Shown here one piece after another: positions 8,442 to 16,249 of a stretch of 39,435 nt of DNA. Made by a program: the position numbers and the translations under genes. Source of the stretch: Verrucomicrobiota bacterium (GTDB lineage Bacteria > Verrucomicrobiota > Verrucomicrobiia > Opitutales > Opitutaceae); the NCBI GenBank assembly GCA_023430565.1, contig JAEZAD010000231.1, forward strand, positions 1 to 39,435, read 5' to 3'. The notes below the pieces were generated by a model. That model was not told where the DNA came from and ran no database searches. It saw only the letters and a program-made list of their open reading frames with translations. Each line of letters begins with the position of its first letter. Position 1 is the first letter of the stretch.

Positions 8442-9338
8442 TTAACGGTTCACGCTGCCGGAGGCCGAGCCCTGGGCGGTGGCTTCGGCGGAGGCAACGG
8501 CTTCGGCGTAGGCTTCGTAGTCGGACGCGACCTTGGCCTGCGCTTCGGAGACGGCGTCGCCGGTCGCGCGGCGGGCCTCACGGAGGCTGTTGCGGAGCGC
8601 CTGTTCGCGGGTGCGGACCTCGGCGTAGGCGTCGTTGAAGCGCGTGCGGGCTTCGCCACGGAGTTCGTTGGCGGAACTGCGGAGCTGCGCCATGGCGCGG
8701 CCGGTGGCTTCAACCGAGGCGTCGACCTGCGAGTTCACGGTGCCGCGCGTCTGTTGCGCGGCGCTGCGAATCTGGGCGGACATCTCGCGGCTGTTGAGCG
8801 AGGCGGCGATGGTGCCGTTGGTGGCGGACTGCGCGTTGAGGCCGGGGGCGTTGAGCGTGCCGTTCGTCGAGCCGGTGACGGCCGTGGAGACGTTCACGCC
8901 GTCGCGCACGGGGCGCGACGCGTCGACCTGTGCGGAGTTGGCGAGGCCGGCGTTGACGGTGCCCTGGGTCTGCGGGATCGACGCGCCGGCGGCCGTGGTT
9001 GCGGCGGCGCCGGTGGATGTCGCTCCGGTGAGCGCGGGGCTGTGGGTATTGGCGACCTGCGCGGCGGACTGTGTGGCGCCGGTGACGCCCGACGCTACGT
9101 TGGCCGAGGCAGCGCGGCTGGCGGCGCCGGCCGATTGCTGGGCGGCGGCGGACGCGGATTGTTGGGCTGCGCTGCTGACGGCGGGAGTCGGGGGTGGGGT
9201 AACAGGGGGGACGGCGGGAACGTTGGCCACGGCTTGGGTGGCTGAGTTGACCGCTCCGGTGACCTGGGCCGAAGCCAACGGCGCGAGGACCGAGGCGAGG
9301 GTCAGTAGGGTAATGTTTCGAGTTTTATTGTGGGTCAT
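8442..9338 (-). CDS. Secreted Ala-rich protein sharing the C-terminal helical domain of the giant repeat protein
   Basis: A 298-residue protein from the ATG at 9338, chosen because it gives a clean signal peptide (NKTRNITLLTLASVLAPLASAQ). The first half is low-complexity Ala/Ser/Thr/Gln with a Pro cluster (PAVPPVTPPPTPAV). The last 110 residues are predicted long helix with charged residues: SREMSAQIRSAAQQTRG, then EVRTREQALRNSLREAR and AKVASDYEAYAEAVA. The last two segments align with RMREVALRNS and AQVAADYEAYARALT at the end of the giant protein at 1225-5883, at the same distance from the C-terminus, so the two are paralogues in that domain. A strong terminator follows. I do not recognise a named family; an envelope-associated structural role is inferred. 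Confidence 0.82.
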   Translation of the reverse strand: MTHNKTRNITLLTLASVLAPLASAQVTGAVNSATQAVANVPAVPPVTPPPTPAVSSAAQQSASAAAQQSAGAASRAASANVASGVTGATQSAAQVANTHSPALTGATSTGAAATTAAGASIPQTQGTVNAGLANSAQVDASRPVRDGVNVSTAVTGSTNGTLNAPGLNAQSATNGTIAASLNSREMSAQIRSAAQQTRGTVNSQVDASVEATGRAMAQLRSSANELRGEARTRFNDAYAEVRTREQALRNSLREARRATGDAVSEAQAKVASDYEAYAEAVASAEATAQGSASGSVNR

Positions 9339-9460
9339 GTTGATGCCGTTTGAGGCATCGCAATAGAACCCCGACCGAATGTTTGGTTCTGTGCCCGGTA
9401 AAAATTGTCCCAAGGAGCAAATGGGGGATTTTTAGGAAGGTTCCGTTTTGGGGCCGAGTT

Positions 9461-10939
9461 TTACGGAGAATCGGGGACGGCGGGAAGCGCGAGGAGCGTG
9501 CCATGGACGTCGGCGGCGATCACGAGATCGTCGGCGAGGGCGAGGGAGCCGGCGATGCCGTTGAAGCGGGCGCCGGCGGGAGCGGCGGTCGCGTGGCGCC
9601 AGCGGACGGCGCCGGTTTTGCGGTCGAGGGCGACAACGCCGCCGCGGTGGGTGATCACGGTGCCGGCGAGGTCCTGGCCGGCGGTGCCGGCGAAGACGGT
9701 GTCGGTGGTGAGGAGAGGCGAACCCCAGGAAAGGCCGAGGACGTCGATGGACCAGAGCTGGCGGCCGTCACGCGGATCGAGGGCGCTGATGCGGCGAAAG
9801 TCGGAGCCGCCAATATAGAGGACGCCGTCGGCGGGGCGCGGCGTGGATTCGACCCAGGAAAACCAATACGTGTTGCGCCAGCGGGTGGTGCCGGTGGCGG
9901 CGTCGAGGCCGTAGAGAAAATAGTCGCGGCAGCCGATGATGAGGCGGTCGCCGGCGAGCACGGGGGTGGAGACGAGGGGGCCGCCGAGCGTGACGCGGAA
10001 GCGTTCACGGCGATTGCGGCGGTTGATGGAAAAGAGGGTGCCGTCGTAGCAGGCGGCGATGAGGTCGTCGCCGCGGAGGGTGACGGGAGCGTAGAGGGGC
10101 GCGGGGGTGGCGTGGCGCCAGACGATGCGGCCGGATTTGGCATTAATGGCGTAGAGATGCCGGTCGGTGGAGCCGACGTAGAGGATGCCGCGTGTGTCGA
10201 TGACGGGCGTGGGCGTGCGGTGATTGAAGGTTTCGTTGGGCGGCGGGGTGGCGACGGAAGAGGCGGGATCGGTTTGATGGAGCTCGAGGCGCCACAGCAA
10301 GGTGCCGTCGGCGCGGGCGAGGGCGACGAGGTGGGATTGTTCGTCGACGAGGTAGAGCGCGTCGGTCGTGACGAGGGCGTCACCATAAAATGGATGCGGG
10401 CCGGACCACGCCCAAACAGGTTCGCCGTCGGCGGCGCGGAGGGCGTGGACGCGGCCATCGGTGGCGGCGACGTAAACGATGCCGTCGCTGACGGCGGGCG
10501 AGGCCCAGACGGGTGCGCCGAGGTGGCGTTGCCAGCGCGGAGGAGGGGCGGTGGGAAAGGAGGACGAGGACGGAGGTTCGGAAAACGAGCCGCCGCGGCG
10601 AAGACGGACGGGGAGGCGGCCGGGGGCGAACGTGCCGACGAGTTCGTCGCCTTCGCGTGTGAGGGTGAGTCGGAGCGGGGCGAGGTTGAAGGTGTCGTCC
10701 TGGATGTCGGCGGCGCCGAAGTTGGCGGCGTGGAGAAACATTTCCGGGAAATGGAGGCTGACGAGGAGGCCGTCGGCGGTGGGCGTGAAGGCGAGGCCGA
10801 GATCGGCGCGGGTGTTGGGGGCGACGATTTCGCCGGTCCAGATGCCTTCGAAATCGGAGGGGGCCGCGAGAACGGGGGATGGGGCGGCAGGAAAGAAGAG
10901 CGATGCGACGGCGGCGAGGAGAGCGGAGAGGCGGCGCAT
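9461..10939 (-). CDS. Secreted PQQ-like beta-propeller repeat protein
   Basis: A 492-residue exported protein: signal peptide (RRLSALLAAVASLFFPAAP, cleavage near VLA-AP), a 100-residue N-terminal beta domain (FEGIWTGEIVAPNTRADLG), a short Ser/Pro linker, then a seven- or eight-bladed propeller. The propeller is shown by repeated strand-turn units of the PQQ_2 type: GEPVWAWSG, GTLLWRLEL, GRIVWRHATP, GTTRWRNTY, GRQLWSIDVL and GAVRWRHATA, each followed by Val/Ile-Tyr strands such as GIVYVAATDGRVHAL. It lacks a recognisable alcohol dehydrogenase active site, so a scaffold or binding role in the periplasm is more likely than a quinoprotein enzyme. It is probably monocistronic: the upstream neighbour is 140 bases away. 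Confidence 0.88.
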   Translation of the reverse strand: MRRLSALLAAVASLFFPAAPSPVLAAPSDFEGIWTGEIVAPNTRADLGLAFTPTADGLLVSLHFPEMFLHAANFGAADIQDDTFNLAPLRLTLTREGDELVGTFAPGRLPVRLRRGGSFSEPPSSSSFPTAPPPRWQRHLGAPVWASPAVSDGIVYVAATDGRVHALRAADGEPVWAWSGPHPFYGDALVTTDALYLVDEQSHLVALARADGTLLWRLELHQTDPASSVATPPPNETFNHRTPTPVIDTRGILYVGSTDRHLYAINAKSGRIVWRHATPAPLYAPVTLRGDDLIAACYDGTLFSINRRNRRERFRVTLGGPLVSTPVLAGDRLIIGCRDYFLYGLDAATGTTRWRNTYWFSWVESTPRPADGVLYIGGSDFRRISALDPRDGRQLWSIDVLGLSWGSPLLTTDTVFAGTAGQDLAGTVITHRGGVVALDRKTGAVRWRHATAAPAGARFNGIAGSLALADDLVIAADVHGTLLALPAVPDSP

Positions 10940-11055
10940 GGGCGGGTTTTGGGCGGAGAGGAAAGAGGAGGCAAAGCTTTGGTGGAGCAGGGCGAGGTGA
11001 GGGCGTCGGAGGCGGTGGGCTGGTTTGGGTTGTTGGTGACGACGCCGGTGGAGAA

Positions 11056-11085
11056 TCGCGGGACTGACGCCCTGACGGCCTACGG
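11056..11085. repeat. GTAG-ended repeat overlapping a stop codon
   Basis: On the minus strand this reads CCGTAGGCCGTCAGGG and continues GCGTCAGTCCCGCG. It has the GTAG start shared by the other elements in this window, and contains two GTCAG units. Its TAG is the stop codon of the spermidine-synthase-like gene (ATC CCC CCG TAG). Confidence 0.5.
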
Positions 11086-13455
11086 GGGGATGGCTGTTGC
11101 GAGGAGAGCGATGAGGTAGGCGAGGGCGGCGGCGAGGAGGAGGGCGGGGAAGCCGAAGGAGATGGCGAGGAGCGTGGCGGCGGCGGGCGTGGCGACGGAG
11201 AGGCAGCCGTTGATGGCCCAGGCCCAGGGGATGTGGGCGGGAGCGGTGGATTCGAGGCGGCGAAGGCCGAGCGGAAAGGCGTGGCCCATCAGAAAACCGA
11301 GCGGGAGAACGAGAGCGAAAAGGACGGCAAGTTGGACGGGGAAGGGAGCGCCGTGGACGAAGCGCGAGAGCGAGGTCGTGAGGAGAACGGTTAAAAGGAG
11401 CAGGGCGACGAGGGTGGCGAGGAGGCGGGTTTGAGTCCGCGGAAGGGTGGGAAGTTTTTCGGAAAACAGACTGCCGGCGCCTGCGGCGAGGAGGAGTGAC
11501 GTGATGACGATGGCGGCGGCGAGGATCGGGCTGCCGAGCCAGGCGTGCGCGTGAAGAATGAGGGCGATCTCGACGGCCATGAAACCGGCGCCGAGGCCGG
11601 CGAAGTAGAGGAAAACGCGGAGCTTGCCCGGGGTTTTCCAGCCGAGGCGAAAGAGAGGAAGGGCGATGCAGAGGACGGCGAGGGCGAGAAGGACGACGAA
11701 CGTGATGGCGATGGTGAGCGAGCCGAGTTCGAAGAAGGGGATGGACTGCGAGCCGAAGGCGGAGGTGAGCGCGGTGAGCTGGGTGAAGCGGAGGAATTGG
11801 GAAAAGTAGGGACGTGCGTCGGTGGCGGGGCGGAGTTGGAGCGGATGGGTGCGGTAGAGCGGTTCGCGGGGGCCGTCGACGAGTCGATCGACGAGGGGGA
11901 AGAATTCGGGGTTTTGCCAGGTGTGATGCTGGTCGCGTTCGGGAAGGGCGAGGTCGGGGAGGAGGAGCGGATCGAAGCCTTGGTCGGTGCAGAAGGCGCG
12001 GAGCGTGGCGATGGCGTCGGGTGGCCAGGGTGAGCGGCGGAGGAGGAAAGTGACGGTGGCCCAGCCGCGGAGGGCGACGAGGTGAGTGCGCGGAGGGGCG
12101 TCGGCGGCTTCGGCCGTTTCAACGAGCGTGGCGAGGAGGCGGAGAGGATTTCGTTCGGGGAAATCCATCCACGCGGTGACGGCGATGACGCCGTCGGGGG
12201 TGAGGCGGTTGAAGGCGTCGGCGAAGGCGTTGCGGGTGAGGAGGAATTGTTCGCTGGCGGAGGCGAGGCCGGCGGTGCCGCCGAGGGCGCCGACGTCGGG
12301 GAAGCGGATGACGTCAAAGTAGGCGGCGGTGCGGCGGAGGAAGGCGCGGGCGTTGGTGCGCGCGATGGAGACGGACGGGAGCGTCCACTCGGGAGCGAGC
12401 GGTGCGGGCGAGGCGGTGAGGAGATCGATGAGCGACGAGTTGGGCTCGACGACGGTGATCGAGGCGGCGGGGTGGGTGTGGGCGGCGAAGGCGGCCCAGC
12501 CGGTGGGGCCGTTTTCGAGGAGGAGAACGCGGTGCGGCGAGGCGAGGAACGCGGCGGCGTCGGTGGTGGAGGCGAGCCAGTCGGGGTTGCGGGTGGCGTG
12601 GGCGTCAAGGAGGGAGCCGTAGGGAAGGGCGTTGATGAAGACGGCGGGCTGGCGGGGGATCTCGCCGGTGAAGTGGAGGCTGGTGGGAGGCGACGGGCGG
12701 AGGGCGGGGGCGTCGACGATTTGGATCCAGCCGTGGAGGCTGGGGCGCGAGGCGATGAGGTGGGCGTCGGGGAGATCGAGGGTGCGGCGGAGGGGTTTGA
12801 ATTGGGAGAGGGTGAGGCTGGGTGGGGAGAGGAAGGAGAGGAGGAGAAAGGCGAAGAGGAGCGCGGCGAGGATCGAGGGTGTGCGGGCCACTCGCGGGCG
12901 CTCGCAGCTACCAAGGAAGGCGGCGAAGGCGAGGAGAGCGACGGTGGCGGGGAGCTGGGGTGGAGGGATGAAGGCGACGAAGGCGAGGCCGAGGAGGCCG
13001 CCGGCACCGGCGCCGGCGAGGCTGGCGGCGTAGAAGCGGCCGGCGTGTTGCGCGCGGGTGGTGAGGATCAGGGCGGTGGCGAGGCCGGCGAAGAAAAAAG
13101 GCGGAAGGAAAAGCAGACAGAGCGCGAGGAGGCGCCAGGCGTGTTGGGCGGGGTTGAAGAAGAGGAGGGGGAGATCGACGGCGAAGGTGGGGAGTTGGGC
13201 GAGGCGGAGGCCGAGGGGAATGGAAGCGGCGGTGGCGAGGAGGAGCCAGGGGGTGAGGGTATCGGCGACGGTGAGGAGGCGCGTGCGGGCGAGCGAGAGG
13301 ACCGTGCCGGAGATGCCGAAGCCGAGGAGGGCGAGCGCGACGACGAGGTAGGCGAAGTGATGGCCGTGCGCCCAGCCGAGGATCTGCATGAGCGCGATTT
13401 GCTGCGCGGTGGTGGCTGCAGAGAGGAGCGCGAGCGAAGGAAGAAGGGAGCGCAC
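11080..13455 (-). CDS. Polytopic spermidine-synthase-like (SpeE/MFS-type) membrane protein
   Basis: A 791-residue protein with roughly six or seven N-terminal membrane helices (LVVALALLGFGISGTVLSLA and onward), a soluble Rossmann-type methyltransferase/spermidine-synthase-like domain at about 270-520 (VLLLENGPTGWAAF, ASITVVEPNSSLIDLL, FDVIRFPDVGALGG), and six or more C-terminal helices. This matches the large family of membrane-anchored spermidine synthase-like proteins. The glycine-rich SAM-binding loop (usually IGGG) here reads LENGPTG, so canonical propylaminotransferase activity is doubtful. Residues around LGSCERPRVAR (12888-12911) are encoded by a REP-like element, and the stop codon TAG at 11080-11082 comes from another GTAG-ended element. 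The substrate is unknown. Confidence 0.8.
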   Translation of the reverse strand: MRSLLPSLALLSAATTAQQIALMQILGWAHGHHFAYLVVALALLGFGISGTVLSLARTRLLTVADTLTPWLLLATAASIPLGLRLAQLPTFAVDLPLLFFNPAQHAWRLLALCLLFLPPFFFAGLATALILTTRAQHAGRFYAASLAGAGAGGLLGLAFVAFIPPPQLPATVALLAFAAFLGSCERPRVARTPSILAALLFAFLLLSFLSPPSLTLSQFKPLRRTLDLPDAHLIASRPSLHGWIQIVDAPALRPSPPTSLHFTGEIPRQPAVFINALPYGSLLDAHATRNPDWLASTTDAAAFLASPHRVLLLENGPTGWAAFAAHTHPAASITVVEPNSSLIDLLTASPAPLAPEWTLPSVSIARTNARAFLRRTAAYFDVIRFPDVGALGGTAGLASASEQFLLTRNAFADAFNRLTPDGVIAVTAWMDFPERNPLRLLATLVETAEAADAPPRTHLVALRGWATVTFLLRRSPWPPDAIATLRAFCTDQGFDPLLLPDLALPERDQHHTWQNPEFFPLVDRLVDGPREPLYRTHPLQLRPATDARPYFSQFLRFTQLTALTSAFGSQSIPFFELGSLTIAITFVVLLALAVLCIALPLFRLGWKTPGKLRVFLYFAGLGAGFMAVEIALILHAHAWLGSPILAAAIVITSLLLAAGAGSLFSEKLPTLPRTQTRLLATLVALLLLTVLLTTSLSRFVHGAPFPVQLAVLFALVLPLGFLMGHAFPLGLRRLESTAPAHIPWAWAINGCLSVATPAAATLLAISFGFPALLLAAALAYLIALLATAIPP
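12888..12911. repeat. GTAG-ended REP-like element inside a coding sequence
   Basis: CCACTCGC, GGGCG, CTCGCAGCTAC on the plus strand, matching the elements at 7527 and 30838 outside the variable hairpin arms. Here it is inside the spermidine-synthase-like gene and is translated in frame as GSCERPRV between a hydrophobic helix (ATVALLAFAAFL) and the next helix, so it lengthens a loop. Confidence 0.7.
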
Positions 13456-13458
13456 GAA

Positions 13459-13490
13459 TCAAGCGCAAAGACGCAAAGGTGGGCGAAGAG
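13459..13490. repeat. CGCAAAG-type short tandem repeat
   Basis: The run AAGCGCAAAGACGCAAAGG followed by GGGCGAAGAGGCG repeats a CGCAAAG/GCGAAG unit about every 9-10 bases. Related runs occur at 20321-20363 and 28773-28798, all intergenic and next to starts or stops. Confidence 0.5.
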
Positions 13491-13527
13491 GCGAGAAGGC
13501 GGCGGAAGGTGGAAGCGATCGTGCTGC

Positions 13528-13620
13528 GTCGTGCTCGTGATCTTAATCCTGTTCGTGCTCGAGATGGGCGGGGAAGGTGGCGAGCGCGAGCACGAGCACG
13601 ATTACGAGCAGGAGCACGAG
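13528..13620. repeat. Long imperfect inverted repeat of GCTCGT units
   Basis: The left arm (13531-13562) contains GTGCTCGTGATCTTAATCC and TTCGTGCTCGAG. The right arm (13583-13620) contains GCGAGCACGAGCACGATTAC and GAGCACGAG, its imperfect reverse complement. The spacer is about 20 bases. It lies between the spermidine-synthase-like gene and the PCMT gene and would form a strong hairpin. No T-run follows, so it is not a standard terminator. Confidence 0.6.
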
Positions 13621-13638
13621 GGCCCGGGGCGGCGCGGG

Positions 13639-14337
13639 CTATTTTTTCTCGCGGGTGAAGGGGACGAAGGCGACGGGCATGAGGGTGCGGGTGCGGACCT
13701 TCTCCTTTTGTTTTGTGACGAGGACGAGGTTTTGGGCGCCGAACTGGGGGCCGACGGGGATGATCATGCGGCCGCCTTCGGCGAGTTGGGCGATGAGAGG
13801 AGGTGGAATCGTGCCGGCGGCGGCGGTGACGATGATGACGTCGAAAGGGGCGGCTTCGGGCCAGCCGTGATAGCCGTCGCCCTGGCGGACGTGGACGTGT
13901 TCGTAGCCGGTTTCCTTGAGGGTGGCGGCGGCGCGGGCGGCGAGTTCGGGGACGATTTCGATGGAGTAGACGTGGTCGCTGAGTTCGGCGGCGATGGCGG
14001 CTTGGTAGCCGGAGCCGGAGCCGATTTCGAGGAGGCGGGTGTCGCGTTCGATCCGTGCGACCTCGGTCATGTAGGCGACGATGAAGGGTTGGGAAATGGT
14101 TTGGCCGTGGCCGATCGGAAGGGGGGAGTCGTTGTAGGCGGCGGAGCGGACGTCGGCGGGAACGAAGAGGTGGCGGGGCACTTTGCGGAGGGCGGCGAGA
14201 AGGCGCTCGTCGGAGATGTCGCGGGCGATGATTTGTTTTTCGACCATGCGATCTCGTTGGGATTGGCGGGTGGGGTCGCGTTCGGCGGCGGCGGCGAGGA
14301 CGGGAAGCGCGAGCGCGAGGAGAAGGGGTGCGCGCAT
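13639..14337 (-). CDS. pcm: Protein-L-isoaspartate O-methyltransferase, exported form
   Basis: A 232-residue PCMT. It uses S-adenosylmethionine to methylate L-isoaspartyl residues, starting repair of age-damaged proteins. The family blocks are intact: RDRMVEKQIIARDISDERLL, PLPIGHGQTISQPFIVAYM, the SAM-binding motif LLEIGSGSGYQAAIAAEL, YSIEIVPELA, and the C-terminal GGRMIIPVGPQ. The ATG at 14337 starts a signal-peptide-like stretch (RAPLLLALALPVLAAAAERD), so this is probably a periplasmic PCMT, a variant seen in several gram-negative groups. The frame remains open far upstream, but that part is antisense to the glycosyltransferase and is not coding. It is divergent from the glycosyltransferase gene at 14428. 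Confidence 0.92.
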   Translation of the reverse strand: MRAPLLLALALPVLAAAAERDPTRQSQRDRMVEKQIIARDISDERLLAALRKVPRHLFVPADVRSAAYNDSPLPIGHGQTISQPFIVAYMTEVARIERDTRLLEIGSGSGYQAAIAAELSDHVYSIEIVPELAARAAATLKETGYEHVHVRQGDGYHGWPEAAPFDVIIVTAAAGTIPPPLIAQLAEGGRMIIPVGPQFGAQNLVLVTKQKEKVRTRTLMPVAFVPFTREKK

Positions 14338-14400
14338 GAGGGAGGTTAGGTCCGGTATTTCAGGCTGCAAGGGGATCGCCGATTTGAGGGTTTGACGAAA

Positions 14401-14423
14401 TCGCGGCATCAAGCCGCTCCTAC
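14401..14423. repeat. GTAG-type REP element before the glycosyltransferase start
   Basis: On the minus strand: GTAG, GA, then stem GCGGC, loop TTGAT, stem GCCGC, then GA. This is the classic REP layout (GTAG tetranucleotide next to a small palindrome). A sister copy with compensating stem changes is at 16226-16249. It ends five bases before the ATG of the glycosyltransferase, and reading the frame from further upstream would translate the repeat. Confidence 0.75.
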
Positions 14424-14427
14424 TGGG

Positions 14428-15453
14428 ATGGGCGTGAAGATTTCGGTGGTGATGCCGGCGCGGGATGCGGCGGGGACGATCGCGCGGGCGGTGGCGAGCG
14501 TGCGGGGGCAGACGTGGCGCGAGTGGGAGTTGATCGTGGTGGACGATGGGTCGACGGATGGAACGCGGGAGGCGGTCGAGACGGCGGCGGGGGGCGATCC
14601 GCGGGTGACGGTGGTGACGCGCGGGCCCGAGGGAATCGTGGGAGCGCTGAAGGCGGGGATCGCGGCGGCGCGGGGGGAGTTGATCGCGCGGATGGATGCG
14701 GACGATGAGATGTATCCGGAAAGGCTGGACGCGCAGGCGGAGTTTTTGGGGCGGAAGGAGAATTCGGCGGTGGGACTGGTGGGAGGTTTGGTGGAGTTTG
14801 GCGGCGACCGGGTGGCGAATGCGGGGTATGCGGGGCACGTGGACTGGATCAACGGGCTGGTGACGCCGGAGGAGATCGCGTTGAACCGGTTTGTGGAGTC
14901 GCCGCTGGCGCATCCGAGCGTGATGTTCCGGCGCGAGTGCTGGGAGCGGTGGGGCGGCTATCGCGATGGGGCATTTCCGGAGGATTACGAGTTGTGGCTG
15001 CGGTGGATGGAGGCGGGCGTGCGGATGGCGAAGGTGCCGCGGGTGTTGTTGCGATGGAACGATTCGGCGGGGCGGGCGTCGCGGGTGGAGGCGCGATATG
15101 CGGAGGACGCGTTTTATCGGGTGAAGGCAGAGTATGTGGCGCGGGAGTTGGAGCGGAGCGGAGAGGGGCGGGCGGTGTGGGTGTGGGGGGCGGGGCGGCC
15201 GACGCGGAAGCGGGCGGGGGAGTTGGAGAAATGGGGTGTGCGGATTGCGGGGTATGTGGATGTGGATGCGAAGAAATGGACGCGGGCGATTGGCGGAACG
15301 GGCGTGCCGGTGGTGGGGGCGGAGGGCTTGCCGCGGAAGGAGGAGGCGGTCGTGCTGGCGTATGTGTCGGTGCGCGGCGCGCGGGAGTTTATTCGAGGGG
15401 AGTTGAGGAAGCGGGACTGGGTGGAGGGAAGAGATTTCTGGGTGTGTGCGTGA
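14428..15453 (+). CDS. Family 2 glycosyltransferase with C-terminal nucleotide-binding-like extension
   Basis: A 341-residue protein. Residues 1-235 form a GT-A fold of family GT2: VVMPARDAAGTIARAV, VVDDGSTDGTREAV for nucleotide-sugar binding, the metal-binding DxD in IARMDADDEMYPERL, and the acceptor-side FPEDYELWLRW with its ED pair. The last 100 residues resemble the N-terminal Rossmann-like domain of sugar acyltransferases (VWVWGAGRPTRKRA, IAGYVDVDAKKW, GVPVVGAEGLP). It probably transfers a sugar in polysaccharide or glycolipid synthesis; donor and acceptor are not predictable. I chose the ATG at 14428 because the upstream in-frame ATG at 14392 would translate a REP repeat. The next gene starts right at its stop. 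Confidence 0.88.
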   Translation: MGVKISVVMPARDAAGTIARAVASVRGQTWREWELIVVDDGSTDGTREAVETAAGGDPRVTVVTRGPEGIVGALKAGIAAARGELIARMDADDEMYPERLDAQAEFLGRKENSAVGLVGGLVEFGGDRVANAGYAGHVDWINGLVTPEEIALNRFVESPLAHPSVMFRRECWERWGGYRDGAFPEDYELWLRWMEAGVRMAKVPRVLLRWNDSAGRASRVEARYAEDAFYRVKAEYVARELERSGEGRAVWVWGAGRPTRKRAGELEKWGVRIAGYVDVDAKKWTRAIGGTGVPVVGAEGLPRKEEAVVLAYVSVRGAREFIRGELRKRDWVEGRDFWVCA

Positions 15454-15511
15454 GGGGACGAAGGCGAAGCTTACGCTTTCCGCTGCGGGGAGAGGCTGGT
15501 TGAGTGGGCGG

Positions 15512-16237
15512 GTGAGCAAAGGTGAGACGGAGGCGCATCGGGAACTGAAGCGGCTGGCGCTGACTTGGGCGCAGACGAATGGGTTGCCGATCTGTGCGTG
15601 CGAGGTGCGGGTGCCGAAGAGCGGGTATCGGGCGGATGTGGCGGGGTGTTCGCGCGGGGCGGAGCGGCGGACGGCGGTGTTCGAGTGCAAGCAGGCGCGG
15701 GCGGATCTTTTGAAGGACGCGCGCGGTGAAGAGGAGGCGCGGCAGAAGGTGGAGGAGTTGAGCGCGCGCGTGCGGAAGCTGGAGGAGCTGATCGGCGGGC
15801 ACCGGCCGGATTTGCGGAAGGGCGAGGCGTTGTTTCCGGAGTTCGATGCGTGGGATTTTTCAGGCGTCGACCACGCGACGCATCGGCGGGTGATCGAGCA
15901 GCTGGGGACGTGGCAGGGGCGGGTGTTGCGCGGGACGAAGTTTGCGAAGCTGTGGCGGTGGCGGACGGCGGACTACTTCTATCTCGTGAGCGAGGCGGGG
16001 ATTTTCGCGGAGGCGGAGGTGCCGGCGGGGTGGGGCTTGTTGGTGAGGCGAGGGGCGGAATTGGAACTGGCGCGGAAACCGGTGTGGGCGGAGGCGAGCG
16101 ACGCGGCGCGAGCGGGACTGACGGAGTGTATCGGGATTTCGGCGACGCGGGCGGTGAATCGGGAGATGGGCGTGGGGTTGCCGCCGCCGCCGTGGGCGGA
16201 GGAGCGGAGTGCGGGCGCGGGCGGAGTCGCGGGGTAA
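15512..16237 (+). CDS. PD-(D/E)XK nuclease-like protein (MmcB-type), unknown role
   Basis: A protein of 241 residues if the GTG at 15512 is used (SKGETEAHRELKRLALTWA); TTG 15500, which follows GGGGAGAGG, and GTG 15446 are alternatives. The N-terminal half has the core of the PD-(D/E)XK nuclease fold: a helix with Glu (GETEAHRELKRLA), ICACEVRVPKSGYRADVAG with the Asp, and TAVFECKQARADLLKD with the ECK. A coiled helix follows (EEARQKVEELSARVRKLEEL), then a region like WRWRTADYFYLVSEAGIF. Members of this kind are annotated as DNA-repair-like or hypothetical. Its stop codon TAA (16235-16237) lies in the loop of a REP element, which encodes the last residues. It is probably co-transcribed with the glycosyltransferase. 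Confidence 0.7.
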   Translation: MSKGETEAHRELKRLALTWAQTNGLPICACEVRVPKSGYRADVAGCSRGAERRTAVFECKQARADLLKDARGEEEARQKVEELSARVRKLEELIGGHRPDLRKGEALFPEFDAWDFSGVDHATHRRVIEQLGTWQGRVLRGTKFAKLWRWRTADYFYLVSEAGIFAEAEVPAGWGLLVRRGAELELARKPVWAEASDAARAGLTECIGISATRAVNREMGVGLPPPPWAEERSAGAGGVAG

Positions 16238-16249
16238 ACCCGCTCCTAC
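16226..16249. repeat. GTAG-type REP element supplying the stops of two convergent genes
   Basis: On the minus strand: GTAG, GA, stem GCGGG, loop TTTAC, stem CCCGC, GACT. The plus-strand TAA in the loop (16235-16237) ends the nuclease-like gene, and the TAG of GTAG (16246-16248, minus) ends the DUF1080 gene, so the two genes are separated only by this element. Confidence 0.8.

Noticed and set aside
9350..11119. 589-residue plus-strand open frame opposite the beta-propeller gene
   Set aside because: The minus strand holds a clear signal peptide and propeller repeats; the plus-strand translation is an acidic Gly/Ala/Glu-rich shadow.
12082..14349. 755-residue plus-strand open frame across the spermidine-synthase-like and PCMT genes
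   Set aside because: It is antisense to two well-supported genes and crosses the inverted repeat between them; composition is Gly/Glu-rich shadow.
14338..15690. N-terminal extension of the PCMT frame
   Set aside because: The extension is Arg/His/Pro-rich and antisense to the glycosyltransferase; the PCMT has a good start and signal peptide at 14337.
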